Assembly (NCBI GenBank): GCA_902612325.1
Contig: CACMDB010000006.1
Span: 1-64,000, forward strand
Source: an uncultured Pelagibacteraceae bacterium
Lineage (GTDB): Bacteria; Pseudomonadota; Alphaproteobacteria; Pelagibacterales; Pelagibacteraceae
DNA length: 64,000 nucleotides
Reading direction: 5' to 3'
A program made the position numbers and the translations under genes. Under the pieces are notes generated by a model that saw only the letters and a program-made list of their open reading frames with translations, was not told the origin of the DNA and ran no database searches. Positions 1 through 9,680 of this stretch are shown here, in pieces. Positions within the stretch are counted from its first letter, which is position 1; every line of letters begins with the position of its first letter.

Positions 1-389
1 TCTTGTTTTGTCTTTATCGAAACAATTTTTTTTAAATAATGTTTATTTTTACCTTTGAAAAAAGTTAAGTATTGCAAAAATTTGAAAACATCTAATATTT
101 GATAAAGTTTAATTTTTTTCAATAACAATAAAGAAATAAAATCTTTTAAAAATCTATCAGCCCAAAATTTATTATTAATTGTGTGATCAAAAGCTAAAAT
201 TTTACAATTATTATTATATTCTTGGAAATGTTTTTCAAAACTCCATTCGTCATCAAGTCCACAAGTAATTATTACTTTAGTTTTCCTAATAACACGTTTG
301 TCAATAACATACCCTCCATCTGATTTTCTACCAAGTCTAATCAAATTAGATAAATCTGTGTGATAAGGTTTTAAAAAAGTTGGTAACAT
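1..389 (-). CDS. FkbM-like methyltransferase, N-terminal part (cut by window edge)
   Basis: An open frame starts at an ATG at 389 and runs off the left edge, giving 129 complete codons. It is cut by the window, not broken. The N-terminal motifs RLGRKSDGGYVI (about residues 17-28) and ITCGLDDEWSFE (about 37-48) resemble the start of FkbM / Methyltransf_21-type SAM-dependent methyltransferases, where the second stretch is the glycine-rich SAM-binding strand. Such enzymes usually O-methylate surface sugars or lipids. The start lies 18 bases beyond the ppdK stop on the same strand, so read-through from that operon is possible. The family call is by motif only, since the C-terminal half cannot be seen. 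Any S-adenosylmethionine-type methyltransferase attached to surface sugars remains possible. Confidence 0.5.
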   Translation of the reverse strand, partial: MLPTFLKPYHTDLSNLIRLGRKSDGGYVIDKRVIRKTKVIITCGLDDEWSFEKHFQEYNNNCKILAFDHTINNKFWADRFLKDFISLLLLKKIKLYQILDVFKFLQYLTFFKGKNKHYLKKIVSIKTKQ

Positions 390-407
390 TTATAACTTAA
401 CTAAATT

Positions 408-3065
408 CTATTTTTTTATTTCAGCTTGAGCTGCAGCCAGTCTTGCTATTGGAACTCTGTATGGAGAACATGAAACATAATTAAGACCTATTTGTGAACA
501 AAAATTAATGCTCTTTGGATCTCCGCCATGTTCACCGCAAATACCTAACTTGATTTTGTTGTTTTGTTTTTTTCCTTTGATAACAGCTATCTCGACTAAA
601 TCTTCTACTCCCTCATCTATTGAAATGAATGGATCTATTGAAAAAATCTTGTTTTCAATATAATCATTTAGAAATTTTCCACTATCATCTCTACTAATAC
701 CAAAAGTGGTTTGTGTTAAATCGTTGGTTCCAAAGCTGAAAAATTCAGCATGTTTTGCAATATCCTTTGCTTTAATCGCTGCTCTTGGCAGCTCAATCAT
801 TGTTCCAACTAAAAATTCTATTTTTACTTTATTTTCTTTTTGTACTTTTCTTGCAGTATTAATTACTAGTTCTTTCATTATTTTGATTTCTGCCTCAGTC
901 GACACAAGCGGAATCATTATTTCAGGGAATGCAAATTTTTGTTTATTTTTTTTAAGCTCTGACAAGGCTTTAAAAATTGCCTCACATTGCATTTCATAAA
1001 TTTCAGGAAATGAAATACCTAATCTACAACCTCTGTGTCCAAGCATTGGATTTTGCTCATGAAGTTCATCAATTCGCGATTTTACCTCTTTAACACTTAT
1101 GCCGACCACTTCTGCAACCTCAGAAATTTCTTTTTCGGATTTTGGGAGAAACTCATGTAATGGAGGATCAAGTAAACGAACTGTAACTGGTAATCCGTGC
1201 ATAATTTTGAATATCTTAACAAAATCATTTTTTTGATGTGGTAAAAGCTTCAAGAGTGCTTTTAATCTATCATCTTTAGTTTTAGAAAGTATCATCTCTC
1301 TTACAGAAATAATTCTTTCTTCATCAAAGAACATGTGCTCCGTTCTGCATAAGCCAATTCCCTCTGCTCCAAAATCTCTTGCAACTTTTGTATCTATAGG
1401 TGTTTCTGCATTTGTTCGAACCTTAAGTTTTCTAATATTATCAGCCCAACTCATTAACTTTGAAAAGTCACCAGAAATTTCAGGTTTTACTGTTGGTACG
1501 CTACCTAAAATAATTCTTCCAGAGGACCCATCAATTGTGATTATATCGCCCTCTTTAATTTCCACTGAAGCAGTTTTAAAAATTTTTTTTTCATAATCAA
1601 TATCAATTTCACTTGAGCCTGAAACACATGGTCTACCCATCCCTCTTGCAACAACGGCTGCATGACTTGTCATTCCTCCTCTAGCAGTCAATATTCCCTT
1701 AGCAGCGTGCATACCCTGAATATCTTCGGGAGAAGTTTCTACTCTAACCAATATTACATCTTGCATCATATTATTAAGTCTTTCAGCCTCTTCAGATGTA
1801 AATACCACCTTTCCACTAGCAGCTCCTGGTGAGGCAGGTAAACCATTTGCAATTATTTCTATAGAACTTTTTTCATCCAAAGTAGGGTGTAATAATGTAT
1901 CTAAAGAATTTGGATCTATTCTTAAAATTGCCTCTTTTTTTGCAATTAATTTTTCTTTAACCATATCTACAGCAATTTTAACTGCTGATTTTGCAGTCCT
2001 TTTACCTGACCTAGTTTGTAGGATCCATAATTTTTCATTCTCAACTGTAAATTCCACATCTTGCATATCTTTATAGTGCGTTTCTAACTTCTTTAAAATT
2101 TTATGAAGCTCCAAATAAACTTTTGGCATAGACTCTTCCATAGAAGGTGCTTTTACTTTTGCATCTATTTTTGCTTTTTTTGTAATATATTGTGGTGTTC
2201 TTGTTCCTGCTACAACATCCTCTCCTTGAGCATTGATTAAATACTCTCCATAAATATCATTTGATCCATCTGACGGATTTCTTGTAAAAACAACCCCAGT
2301 AGCACAATCATTTCCCATATTTCCAAAAACCATAGATTGCACATTAACTGCTGTTCCCCATTCAGATGGTATACGATTTAACTTTCTATAAATTTTAGCT
2401 CTATTACTGTCCCAAGATAAAAATACTGCACTTATTGCTCCTAATAATTGCTTATAAACATCCTGAGGAAATTCTTTTTTTGTTTTTTCTTTAACAATAT
2501 TTTTAAAATCTTTTATCAAACCATCCCAATCATTTTCGTCAAGATCCGTATCCAGCATAACTCCTTTGGTTAATTTATAATTTTCTATAAGTTCCTCAAA
2601 ATGATAACTTTCCACCCCAAGAACAACATTTCCATACATTTGAATAAATCTTCTATAACTATCTTTGGCAAATCTTCCGTTTGAGGTTTTGTCAGCTAGT
2701 GCTTTAACAGTTTTGTCATTCAAACCAAGATTAAGTATTGTATCCATCATGCCGGGCATAGATACTCTAGCACCAGATCTCACAGATAATAAAAGTGGAT
2801 TTTTAAGATCTCCAAATTTTTTTTTCACATCTTTCTCAATTATCTTTAACTCTTTTTTAATTTGATTTATCAGTGAAGAATTCAATTTCTTTTTATTTTG
2901 GTAAAAAATATCACAGACTTTTGTTGAAATTGTAAATCCAGGCGGAACTGGAAGACCCATTCTTCCCATTTCTGATAAATTAGCACCTTTGCCGCCTAAA
3001 AAATTTTTGGGATTTTTTATTTTTTTTGAATCTTTAGATTTAAAATTTAAAATTAACTTATTCAT
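408..3065 (-). CDS. ppdK: Pyruvate, phosphate dikinase
   Basis: Cytoplasmic enzyme interconverting pyruvate + ATP + Pi and phosphoenolpyruvate + AMP + PPi. The 885 residues match the full family length. The N-terminal nucleotide-binding domain begins with GGKGANLSEM (about 24-33) and contains SVRSGARVSMPGMMDT (about 94-109). The central phosphohistidine domain has GGMTSHAAVVARG with His468. The C-terminal PEP-binding barrel ends with GICGEHGGDP, which carries the catalytic Cys. It is the last gene of the operon read from 6809 downward, and its start overlaps the end of glyS by 8 bases. With gap, pgk and fba elsewhere in the window it fits gluconeogenic PEP supply; that direction of flux is inference. 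Confidence 0.96.
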   Translation of the reverse strand: MNKLILNFKSKDSKKIKNPKNFLGGKGANLSEMGRMGLPVPPGFTISTKVCDIFYQNKKKLNSSLINQIKKELKIIEKDVKKKFGDLKNPLLLSVRSGARVSMPGMMDTILNLGLNDKTVKALADKTSNGRFAKDSYRRFIQMYGNVVLGVESYHFEELIENYKLTKGVMLDTDLDENDWDGLIKDFKNIVKEKTKKEFPQDVYKQLLGAISAVFLSWDSNRAKIYRKLNRIPSEWGTAVNVQSMVFGNMGNDCATGVVFTRNPSDGSNDIYGEYLINAQGEDVVAGTRTPQYITKKAKIDAKVKAPSMEESMPKVYLELHKILKKLETHYKDMQDVEFTVENEKLWILQTRSGKRTAKSAVKIAVDMVKEKLIAKKEAILRIDPNSLDTLLHPTLDEKSSIEIIANGLPASPGAASGKVVFTSEEAERLNNMMQDVILVRVETSPEDIQGMHAAKGILTARGGMTSHAAVVARGMGRPCVSGSSEIDIDYEKKIFKTASVEIKEGDIITIDGSSGRIILGSVPTVKPEISGDFSKLMSWADNIRKLKVRTNAETPIDTKVARDFGAEGIGLCRTEHMFFDEERIISVREMILSKTKDDRLKALLKLLPHQKNDFVKIFKIMHGLPVTVRLLDPPLHEFLPKSEKEISEVAEVVGISVKEVKSRIDELHEQNPMLGHRGCRLGISFPEIYEMQCEAIFKALSELKKNKQKFAFPEIMIPLVSTEAEIKIMKELVINTARKVQKENKVKIEFLVGTMIELPRAAIKAKDIAKHAEFFSFGTNDLTQTTFGISRDDSGKFLNDYIENKIFSIDPFISIDEGVEDLVEIAVIKGKKQNNKIKLGICGEHGGDPKSINFCSQIGLNYVSCSPYRVPIARLAAAQAEIKK

Positions 3066-5130
3066 TATTTGCTTTTAATAATTGAAAATTCATAAAATTT
3101 TGAAATGTTTTACATAACATATTTATAAGTTCCAAACGATTTTTTCTTAAATCTTCATTATCTTCATTTACTTTGACATTATCAAAAAATTCGAAAACTT
3201 CTTTTTTTGCTCCAGCTAAGACTGACAAAGATTCTTCAAAATTTTCATTATTATCTATATCTGAATAATACTTTTTTATATCAGTAATCTTTTTAAACAA
3301 ATTTTTTTCATAATCGCTTTTAAAAATACCAGGATCAGTTGAATTAGTTATTTCAATTTCTTTATTTTCCATTTCACTTTGAAGTATATTGGAAGCTCTT
3401 TTATAACTTGATGTTATATCTATACCGATTTGATTATTAATTATTTTATTTATACATCTTGCTTTTTCGAAAGATGAAAACAATTTATTAGTTGAAAAAT
3501 TTGAAATTGAAGCCTCAATGATATCAAATCGAATATCTTTTTCTTTGAGATAATATCTAAATCTATCTTTTAAGAAATTACTCAAATCTTTTTTTAATTC
3601 ATCATTTACAAGAGTAAAATTTTGTTCTTGATATAAACCAATAGAATAATTCAATAAATCATTTAATTTTAAATCTTTTTTATTTTCAATTATTATTCTT
3701 ATTATGCCGAGCGCCACTCTTCTAAGTGCAAATGGATCTTTTGAACTTGTGGGTTTTTCATCAATACCAAAAAAACCAACAAGATTATCTATTTTATCTG
3801 TCATCGATAAAGCAATACTGAAAGGTTTTTTTGGTACATTTGAGTCTAATCCAATCGGTAAATATTGTTCAGTTATTGATAAACAAATATCTTTATCAAA
3901 ACCTTGTTGTGTGGAAAAATAGCCTCCCATAATTCCCTGTAATTCAGGAAACTCACCAACCAAATCAGAAGTTAAATCTGTTTTACAAATAGATGCTGAT
4001 AACTCTACTTTTTCTTTACTAATTAATAATTCATCAGATATCATTCCACCTAATTTTCTCATTCGCTGAACTTTATCAAAATAGGTTCCAAGTCCCTTGA
4101 AAAAATTTATTCTTTTTAGTTCAGATACCTTTTTCACTAAATTTTGTGTTTTATCTTTATTCCAAAAAAATTCTGCATCGCTCAATCTAGCATCAACTAC
4201 TCTTTGATTTCCAAGTTTGATTAACCCCTTTTGGTCTTTTTTATTTGCAACGAGTAAAAATTGATTTGTAATTTGATTATTTTTATCAATCGTAGGAAAA
4301 TATTTTTGATGTGACTGCATAGTCAAAATAAGTATTTCCTTCGGAATTGACAAAAATTTTTTATCAAAATCACATAGTAAAACGTTTGGACATTCAACTA
4401 AATCTACAACCTCATCAAATAATTTTAAATTTTCTAAAATAGATAATTTTTTTTTACTTAATATCTTTGTGAATTCCTTTTGAATAATTTGTTTTCTTTT
4501 AGTTTGATCAACAATCGTTCCATGTATCTTTAAAAATCTTTCATAAGATTTAAAATTTTTAAATACTCCTGTTTTTTCTTCATAATCCTTATCAATAAAG
4601 GTCCTATTAGACGATGTTAGATGATAAAATTGAAAATCTATTATTTTTTCATCAAACACTGATAAAATAGACTTTAATGGTCTTGCCCAATTAAGATTAA
4701 ATTCACCCCATTTCATTGATTTTTTCCATTGATAGCTACCTAAAAGTTTTGGTATTAAATCTTTTAATAAATCTGAAGTGTTCAATGTTTTTGAGGGTGT
4801 TTTAAAAAAGTAAAATTCTCCTTTTTCTGTATCACGTTTAATAAGTTGTTTTTTGTCAATTTTATTTGATCTCAAAAAACCCTCAATTGCTTCTACAGGT
4901 GCACTAGTTTTGGGTCCTTTTATTTCCTCAGACCCAACTTTAATTTTTTTTTGTAAACCCTCAAATACGATAATTACTCTGTTTGGAGTTGATAATGAAA
5001 AACTTTTTTTTGATTTTATGGATTTATTGATAAAATATTCTCTAAATTCCTCTAAAAGTTTTTCACGAAAATTTTGTTGTAAATTAGCTGGAATTTCCTC
5101 ACTAAATAATTCTAAAAAAAATTCTGCCAT
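3058..5130 (-). CDS. glyS: Glycyl-tRNA synthetase, beta subunit
   Basis: Beta subunit of the bacterial alpha2-beta2 glycyl-tRNA synthetase, charging tRNA-Gly together with GlyQ encoded just upstream. The open frame begins at 5163, but I place the start at the internal ATG at 5130. The protein then begins MAEFFLELFSEEIPA, the conserved GlyS N-terminus, gives 690 residues (family about 690), and starts 1 base after the glyQ stop. Family motifs include GEFPELQGIMGGYFS in the HD-like domain and DPFALRRVALGI further on. The C-terminus carries the anticodon-binding region. The stop lies inside the ppdK start region (8-base overlap), so translational coupling is likely. Confidence 0.95.
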   Translation of the reverse strand: MAEFFLELFSEEIPANLQQNFREKLLEEFREYFINKSIKSKKSFSLSTPNRVIIVFEGLQKKIKVGSEEIKGPKTSAPVEAIEGFLRSNKIDKKQLIKRDTEKGEFYFFKTPSKTLNTSDLLKDLIPKLLGSYQWKKSMKWGEFNLNWARPLKSILSVFDEKIIDFQFYHLTSSNRTFIDKDYEEKTGVFKNFKSYERFLKIHGTIVDQTKRKQIIQKEFTKILSKKKLSILENLKLFDEVVDLVECPNVLLCDFDKKFLSIPKEILILTMQSHQKYFPTIDKNNQITNQFLLVANKKDQKGLIKLGNQRVVDARLSDAEFFWNKDKTQNLVKKVSELKRINFFKGLGTYFDKVQRMRKLGGMISDELLISKEKVELSASICKTDLTSDLVGEFPELQGIMGGYFSTQQGFDKDICLSITEQYLPIGLDSNVPKKPFSIALSMTDKIDNLVGFFGIDEKPTSSKDPFALRRVALGIIRIIIENKKDLKLNDLLNYSIGLYQEQNFTLVNDELKKDLSNFLKDRFRYYLKEKDIRFDIIEASISNFSTNKLFSSFEKARCINKIINNQIGIDITSSYKRASNILQSEMENKEIEITNSTDPGIFKSDYEKNLFKKITDIKKYYSDIDNNENFEESLSVLAGAKKEVFEFFDNVKVNEDNEDLRKNRLELINMLCKTFQNFMNFQLLKANNE

Positions 5131-5131
5131 T

Positions 5132-6013
5132 TTATGTTTGCGTATCAATCCAAATTGAAGCAACTGATTTTGTAATTTCTCTTATACGTCCAATATATTC
5201 TGCTCTCTGGGCAACACTGATAGCTCCTCTTGCATCAAGTATATTAAATACATGACTTGCTTTTAAGCATTGATCATAAGCAGGGAGCGATATTTTTTTA
5301 TTTATTAATGATTTAGCTTCACTTTCGAACATATCAAATATTTTTAAAAGATTCGAGGTATTTGCATGTTCAAAGTTATAAGCCGAAAATTCTTTCTCCG
5401 CTTGATGAAAAACTTCTCTGTATTCAACATTTTCATTATTCCAAATTAAATCATAAACATTATTTTTTTGTTGTGTGAACATACAAATTCTTTCTAAGCC
5501 ATAAGTAATTTCTACTGAAACAGGTTTACATTCAAAGCCAGCCATTTGTTGAAAATATGTAAATTGAGTTATTTCCATTCCATCACACCAAACTTCCCAA
5601 CCAAGACCTGCTGCGCCTAAAGTCGGACTTTCCCAATCATCCTCAACAAATCTAATATCATGATTTTTATGATCAATACCGATTGTAGATAAACTATTTA
5701 AATAAAGTTTTTTTATATTTGATGGAGAAGGTTTAACTATAACTTGAAATTGATAATAGTGCTGAAGTCTATTAGGGTTATCTCCATATCTTCCATCAGT
5801 CGGTCTTCTAGAAGGTTGTACATAAGCTGCTTTCCATGGTTTTGGTCCAAGTGATCTGAGAGTTGTAGCTGGATGAAAAGTTCCTGCTCCAACCTCCATA
5901 TCATATGGTTGTAAAATTATACAACCATGTTTACTCCAATACTTTTGGAGGTTAAAAATTGTATCCTGAAAAGTTTGAAATTTTAGTTTTTTTTTACTTT
6001 TTTTAGAGGCCAT
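5132..6013 (-). CDS. glyQ: Glycyl-tRNA synthetase, alpha subunit
   Basis: Catalytic alpha subunit of heterotetrameric glycyl-tRNA synthetase. The 293 residues are close to the family norm of about 300. The class II core is very conserved: [45 protein letters not shown] and [10 protein letters not shown] are all recognisable, followed by [19 protein letters not shown]. The start overlaps the end of the upstream sppA-like gene by 11 bases, and glyS follows after one base, so the subunits can be made together. A lysine-rich N-terminal tail of about 12 residues precedes the conserved core. Confidence 0.97.
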   Translation of the reverse strand: MASKKSKKKLKFQTFQDTIFNLQKYWSKHGCIILQPYDMEVGAGTFHPATTLRSLGPKPWKAAYVQPSRRPTDGRYGDNPNRLQHYYQFQVIVKPSPSNIKKLYLNSLSTIGIDHKNHDIRFVEDDWESPTLGAAGLGWEVWCDGMEITQFTYFQQMAGFECKPVSVEITYGLERICMFTQQKNNVYDLIWNNENVEYREVFHQAEKEFSAYNFEHANTSNLLKIFDMFESEAKSLINKKISLPAYDQCLKASHVFNILDARGAISVAQRAEYIGRIREITKSVASIWIDTQT

Positions 6014-6809
6014 ATTTTTGCCAAATAGATTTTTCTTCTAATATATTTGCGACCTGATCGACCTGATCGTTAGATGATGATAATTTCTTACTTAACCAAC
6101 TTTTAGATTTTTCAAATTTTTTGATTATTACATCTTCTCCAAATTTTTCTCTCAACACTTGATTGGCATCACCTATTTCGTCAATCAAACCAAGTTCTTT
6201 GGATTTAGTTCCAGACCAAAACTCTCCGGAAAATAACTCAACTTCTGATTTCTTAAGTTTTTCACCTCTACTTTTTTCAACAACGTTAATGAAATCTTTA
6301 TGCAAATCTAATTGTATATTTTTTAACCTTTCTATATCTTCTTTTTTTTCTTCAAGAAACGGATCGAGAGTGCTTTTATTTTTACCAGCAGTATGAACTC
6401 TTCTTTCAACTCCAATTTTTTTAATTAACTCTGTAAAACCAAATGATGAATAAATTACACCTATAGATCCAATAATTGAACTAGAGTTTGCATAAATTTC
6501 ATCACCTGCACACGCAATCAAATAGCCTCCTGATGCAGCAATATCCTCTGCAAAAACTATTACCTTTTTTTTATTTTTTTTCGCTTGTTGTCTTATAAAA
6601 TTAAAGATTAAGTGTGATTGAACAGGTGATCCGCCAGGAGAATTAATTGTAATAGCAACACATGGTGCTTTTTTTACTGAAAAAGCCTTTAAAATTATCT
6701 CTTCTTGACCTGAAAAATCTATACCTTGTTTAAATTTACCTACGTTTCCGATAACACCAGCTAATTTAATATGAGGAATAATTTTCTTCTTTTTAAAAAT
6801 TGAGAGCAT
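6003..6809 (-). CDS. sppA: S49-family signal peptide peptidase (SppA/SohB-like)
   Basis: Short-form S49 serine peptidase of 268 residues, about the size of SohB or SppA-36K. The family degrades cleaved signal peptides or membrane-protein fragments at the inner membrane. Visible motifs are INSPGGSP (about 55-62), [18 protein letters not shown] with the likely nucleophile Ser93, [10 protein letters not shown], and [10 protein letters not shown] with the likely general base Lys145. A long N-terminal membrane anchor is not obvious; residues 10-23 are only moderately hydrophobic. It is the first gene of the operon sppA-glyQ-glyS-ppdK, with a promoter at about 6850-6877. Which paralogue it corresponds to cannot be settled by eye. 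Confidence 0.88.
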   Translation of the reverse strand: MLSIFKKKKIIPHIKLAGVIGNVGKFKQGIDFSGQEEIILKAFSVKKAPCVAITINSPGGSPVQSHLIFNFIRQQAKKNKKKVIVFAEDIAASGGYLIACAGDEIYANSSSIIGSIGVIYSSFGFTELIKKIGVERRVHTAGKNKSTLDPFLEEKKEDIERLKNIQLDLHKDFINVVEKSRGEKLKKSEVELFSGEFWSGTKSKELGLIDEIGDANQVLREKFGEDVIIKKFEKSKSWLSKKLSSSNDQVDQVANILEEKSIWQKYGL

Positions 6810-6849
6810 AACAAAACTTTATAGAATTTTTGTATTAATATAAAGACAC

Positions 6850-6877
6850 CTTATAATTGAAGATTTAGGTGCGTCAA
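6850..6877 (-). promoter_or_regulatory. Sigma-70-type promoter for sppA-glyQ-glyS-ppdK
   Basis: On the minus strand TTGACG (6872-6877) and TATAAG (6850-6855) are separated by 16 bases. They lie about 40-65 bases upstream of the sppA start at 6809, inside the 113-base divergent gap shared with the plus-strand polyprenyl synthase gene. The expected transcription start is near 6843, leaving a leader of about 34 bases. Assigned by eye from the consensus. Confidence 0.55.
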
Positions 6878-6922
6878 TTGATAAGTATCAAAAGAAACTT
6901 ATTACACTAATTTGCTCACATT

Positions 6923-7936
6923 ATGGGAAGCGTAATTCAACTTAAAAAACAAATTAATAACTCTTACTTTCAACTTAAAAGCTCAGTTGAAAATAAGTTA
7001 ATGCTTGTTGAAGAAAAAATTAAATCAAAACTAGATAGTAATGTTGAGCTTGTTAAAAAAATGACAGATTATCATTTAAATACTGGTGGTAAAAGGTTAA
7101 GAGCCTTATTAACTTTGGGTTCATCAAAGTTGTGTGGTTATACAAAAGGTACCAGGGATATAAATTTGGCAGCTTGCGTGGAACTAATTCATGCTGCAAC
7201 TTTGATGCATGATGATGTTATAGATAATGGTTCAATTAGAAGAGGTAAAAAAACACCAAATAAAATTTGGGGTAACCACTCATCTGTTCTGGCTGGCGAT
7301 TATCTTCTTAGTAGGTGTTTTGAAATGATGGTAGAAGATGGAAATATTGAAGTTTTAAAACTATTATCGTCAACATCATCAATAATTGCTCAAGGTGAAA
7401 TTTTACAACTCCAGCATAAAGGTGAGGTTGATATGCTTGAAGAAACTTATTTGAAAATAATTTCTTCAAAGACGGCTGAGTTATTTGCTGCTGCTACTAA
7501 AGTAGGAGCAATTTTATCAGAAATGAAAACTAAAGAGAAAGAAGCTTTAGAGTTTTATGGTAGGAATTTAGGTTTAACTTTTCAAATTGCTGATGACACT
7601 TTAGATTATAATTCAGAATTAAAAATATTTGGAAAAAATATCGGTCAAGACTTCTATGAGGGAAAAATTACACTACCAATAATTCTTCTATTTCAAAAAG
7701 CTAATAAAGATGAAAAAGAAACTCTTAAGAAAACTTTTGCAAAAGAAGAGAGAAATCAAAATGATTTAAATTATACCTTATCTTTAATAAAGAAATACGA
7801 TATTATAAATAGTTGTTATCAAAAGGCTAAGCACTATATTAATTTGTCATCAAATTCATTGTCGGTATTTAAAGACTCTGAAGAAAAAAATATCCTCGAA
7901 AATTTAACGTCTTTTAGTTTATCAAGAAATTTTTAG
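6923..7936 (+). CDS. ispB: Long-chain polyprenyl diphosphate synthase (octaprenyl/decaprenyl type)
   Basis: Condenses IPP units to make the isoprenoid tail of ubiquinone. The 337 residues contain the family motifs GGKRLR (55-60), the first Asp-rich motif LMHDDVIDNG (Asp97, Asp98, Asp101) and the second FQIADDTLDY. The spacing in the first motif (DDxxD) is that of long-chain synthases, unlike the DDxxxxD form in the shorter IspA-like protein at 11591-12463. Chain length cannot be read from the sequence. The gene is divergent from the sppA operon and converges on pdxH, overlapping it by 4 bases. Confidence 0.9.
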   Translation: MGSVIQLKKQINNSYFQLKSSVENKLMLVEEKIKSKLDSNVELVKKMTDYHLNTGGKRLRALLTLGSSKLCGYTKGTRDINLAACVELIHAATLMHDDVIDNGSIRRGKKTPNKIWGNHSSVLAGDYLLSRCFEMMVEDGNIEVLKLLSSTSSIIAQGEILQLQHKGEVDMLEETYLKIISSKTAELFAAATKVGAILSEMKTKEKEALEFYGRNLGLTFQIADDTLDYNSELKIFGKNIGQDFYEGKITLPIILLFQKANKDEKETLKKTFAKEERNQNDLNYTLSLIKKYDIINSCYQKAKHYINLSSNSLSVFKDSEEKNILENLTSFSLSRNF

Positions 7937-8559
7937 GGGCTTAAAAGACTTTTTGTCCAACCATTATTTGCTGTCAATTTATACTTTAGTCTTTCGTGTA
8001 TTCTATTATCTCCATCTAACCAAAATTCTATGCTCGTAGGTTTTAAATTCCAGCCTGACCAATGATTTGGTCTTGGAACATTATTTTGATCTTGGTATTT
8101 ATTTTTAAATTTTTCTAATGATTTTATCAATTCTTCCCTATTTACTAATTCACTACTTTGTTTTGATGCCCAAGCCCCAATTCTACTTTCGTAAGCTCTT
8201 GAATTAAAATAATTATCAGCTACCTCATCCTCTACTTGGCTCAAAGTACCTACAATTCTAATTTGCCTAAGCAAACTTTTCCAATGAAAACACATTGTTG
8301 CATTGGGGTTTTCTTTTATTTCATTTCCTTTCTGACTATTAAGATTAGTATAAAAAACAAATCCATTTTTATCGTAATCTTTAAGAAGCACCATCCTTAC
8401 TGATGGAACGCCTTGTTTTGTTGCAGTTCCAAGAGCTAAAGCATTTGGATCATTAATTTCATTCTTTTTTGCCTCTTCGTACCAACTTTCAAATAATTTA
8501 AAAGGATCATCTAAATCTAGAAAGCATTTATTAAGCCCTAGTGAGTTTTTTTCATTCAT
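7933..8559 (-). CDS. pdxH: Pyridoxamine/pyridoxine 5'-phosphate oxidase
   Basis: FMN-dependent oxidase that makes pyridoxal 5'-phosphate from PNP or PMP. The 208 residues match the family. Motifs include DPNALALGTAT near the N-terminus, PSVRMVLLKDYDKNGFVFYTN, the FMN/substrate loop SQKGNEIKENP, FHWKSLLRQIRI, ESRIGAWASKQS and the C-terminal region WSGWNLKPTSIEFW with RIHERL. The stop overlaps the end of the convergent polyprenyl synthase gene by 4 bases. Only 33 bases separate its start from the divergent aroC. Confidence 0.95.
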   Translation of the reverse strand: MNEKNSLGLNKCFLDLDDPFKLFESWYEEAKKNEINDPNALALGTATKQGVPSVRMVLLKDYDKNGFVFYTNLNSQKGNEIKENPNATMCFHWKSLLRQIRIVGTLSQVEDEVADNYFNSRAYESRIGAWASKQSSELVNREELIKSLEKFKNKYQDQNNVPRPNHWSGWNLKPTSIEFWLDGDNRIHERLKYKLTANNGWTKSLLSP

Positions 8560-8592
8560 AATTTTAACAAAATAATCTATACAATATAAATA

Positions 8593-9675
8593 ATGTCATT
8601 TAATACTTTTGGAAAGGTTTTTCGTTTCACTACATGGGGAGAATCTCATGGTCCTGCAATTGGTTGTATAATAGATGGTTGTCCACCACTAATAAACCTC
8701 AATGAACGGGATATTCAGAAAGAACTCAACAAAAGAAAACCTGGTCAATCTAAATTTACTACTCAAAGAAAAGAGAGTGATAAAGTAGAGATACTTTCAG
8801 GAGTCTTTGAAGGTAAAACAACTGGAACTCCCATCTCTTTAATAATTTATAACGAGGATATGCGCTCAAAAGATTATAATGATATTAAGGATAAATTCAG
8901 ACCAGGTCATGCTGATTTTACTTACTTTAAAAAGTATGGAATTAGAGATTATAGAGGTGGTGGAAGGTCTTCAGCGAGAGAGACTGCTTCTAGAGTTGCA
9001 GCAGGAGCGGTAGCAAAAAAAGTTTTGGAAAAAAAATTAGGTAAAAAATTTAAAATTTCTGGTGCAGTTACACAACTTGGAATTCTTGGGTGCGATACAA
9101 ACAAGTGGGATGATAAGATAATTTATAAAAATCCGTTTTTTTGTCCTGATAAATCAATGCTTAAAATATGGGAAAAATATCTTTTGAGTATTAGAAAGGC
9201 AGGTTCATCCTGTGGTGCTATAATTGAAATTAGAGCTAATGGTATTCCTGCAGGATTGGGGGCACCAATTTACTCAAAACTAGACTCTGATATTGCATCT
9301 GCAATGATGAGTATTAATGCTGTAAAAGGAGTCAATATTGGCTCTGGAATGAATTCCGCTCAATTATCTGGAGAAGAAAATTCAGATGAAATTTCAAAAT
9401 TAAAAAATAAATTAAAGTTTAACTCAAATAATGCAGGTGGAATTCTTGGTGGTATTTCCTCTGGTCAACAAATAATTGTTTCATTTGCTGTAAAACCTAC
9501 ATCATCAATTTTAAAGAGCAGAAAGACAATTAATAAATTTGGAAAAAATACTAGCATATCTGTTAAGGGAAGACATGATCCGTGTGTTGGAATTAGAGCA
9601 GTTCCAGTGGGTGAGGCTATGCTATCATGCGTTTTACTCGATCATTATTTATTAAATCAAGCTCAATGTGGATAA
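8593..9675 (+). CDS. aroC: Chorismate synthase
   Basis: Last step of the shikimate pathway, converting EPSP to chorismate with reduced FMN. The 360 residues are full length. Signatures are [15 protein letters not shown] at the N-terminus, [34 protein letters not shown] (about 118-137), the central SGEENSDE loop, [11 protein letters not shown] and [14 protein letters not shown]. Its start is only 33 bases from the divergent pdxH start, so its leader must be very short. It converges on dxs with a 5-base gap and no terminator. Confidence 0.97.
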   Translation: MSFNTFGKVFRFTTWGESHGPAIGCIIDGCPPLINLNERDIQKELNKRKPGQSKFTTQRKESDKVEILSGVFEGKTTGTPISLIIYNEDMRSKDYNDIKDKFRPGHADFTYFKKYGIRDYRGGGRSSARETASRVAAGAVAKKVLEKKLGKKFKISGAVTQLGILGCDTNKWDDKIIYKNPFFCPDKSMLKIWEKYLLSIRKAGSSCGAIIEIRANGIPAGLGAPIYSKLDSDIASAMMSINAVKGVNIGSGMNSAQLSGEENSDEISKLKNKLKFNSNNAGGILGGISSGQQIIVSFAVKPTSSILKSRKTINKFGKNTSISVKGRHDPCVGIRAVPVGEAMLSCVLLDHYLLNQAQCG

Positions 9676-9680
9676 TTACT

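Noticed and set aside
5131-5163. Longer glyS start at 5163
   Set aside because: The extra 11 residues do not match the GlyS N-terminus, and they would overlap glyQ by more than 30 bases.
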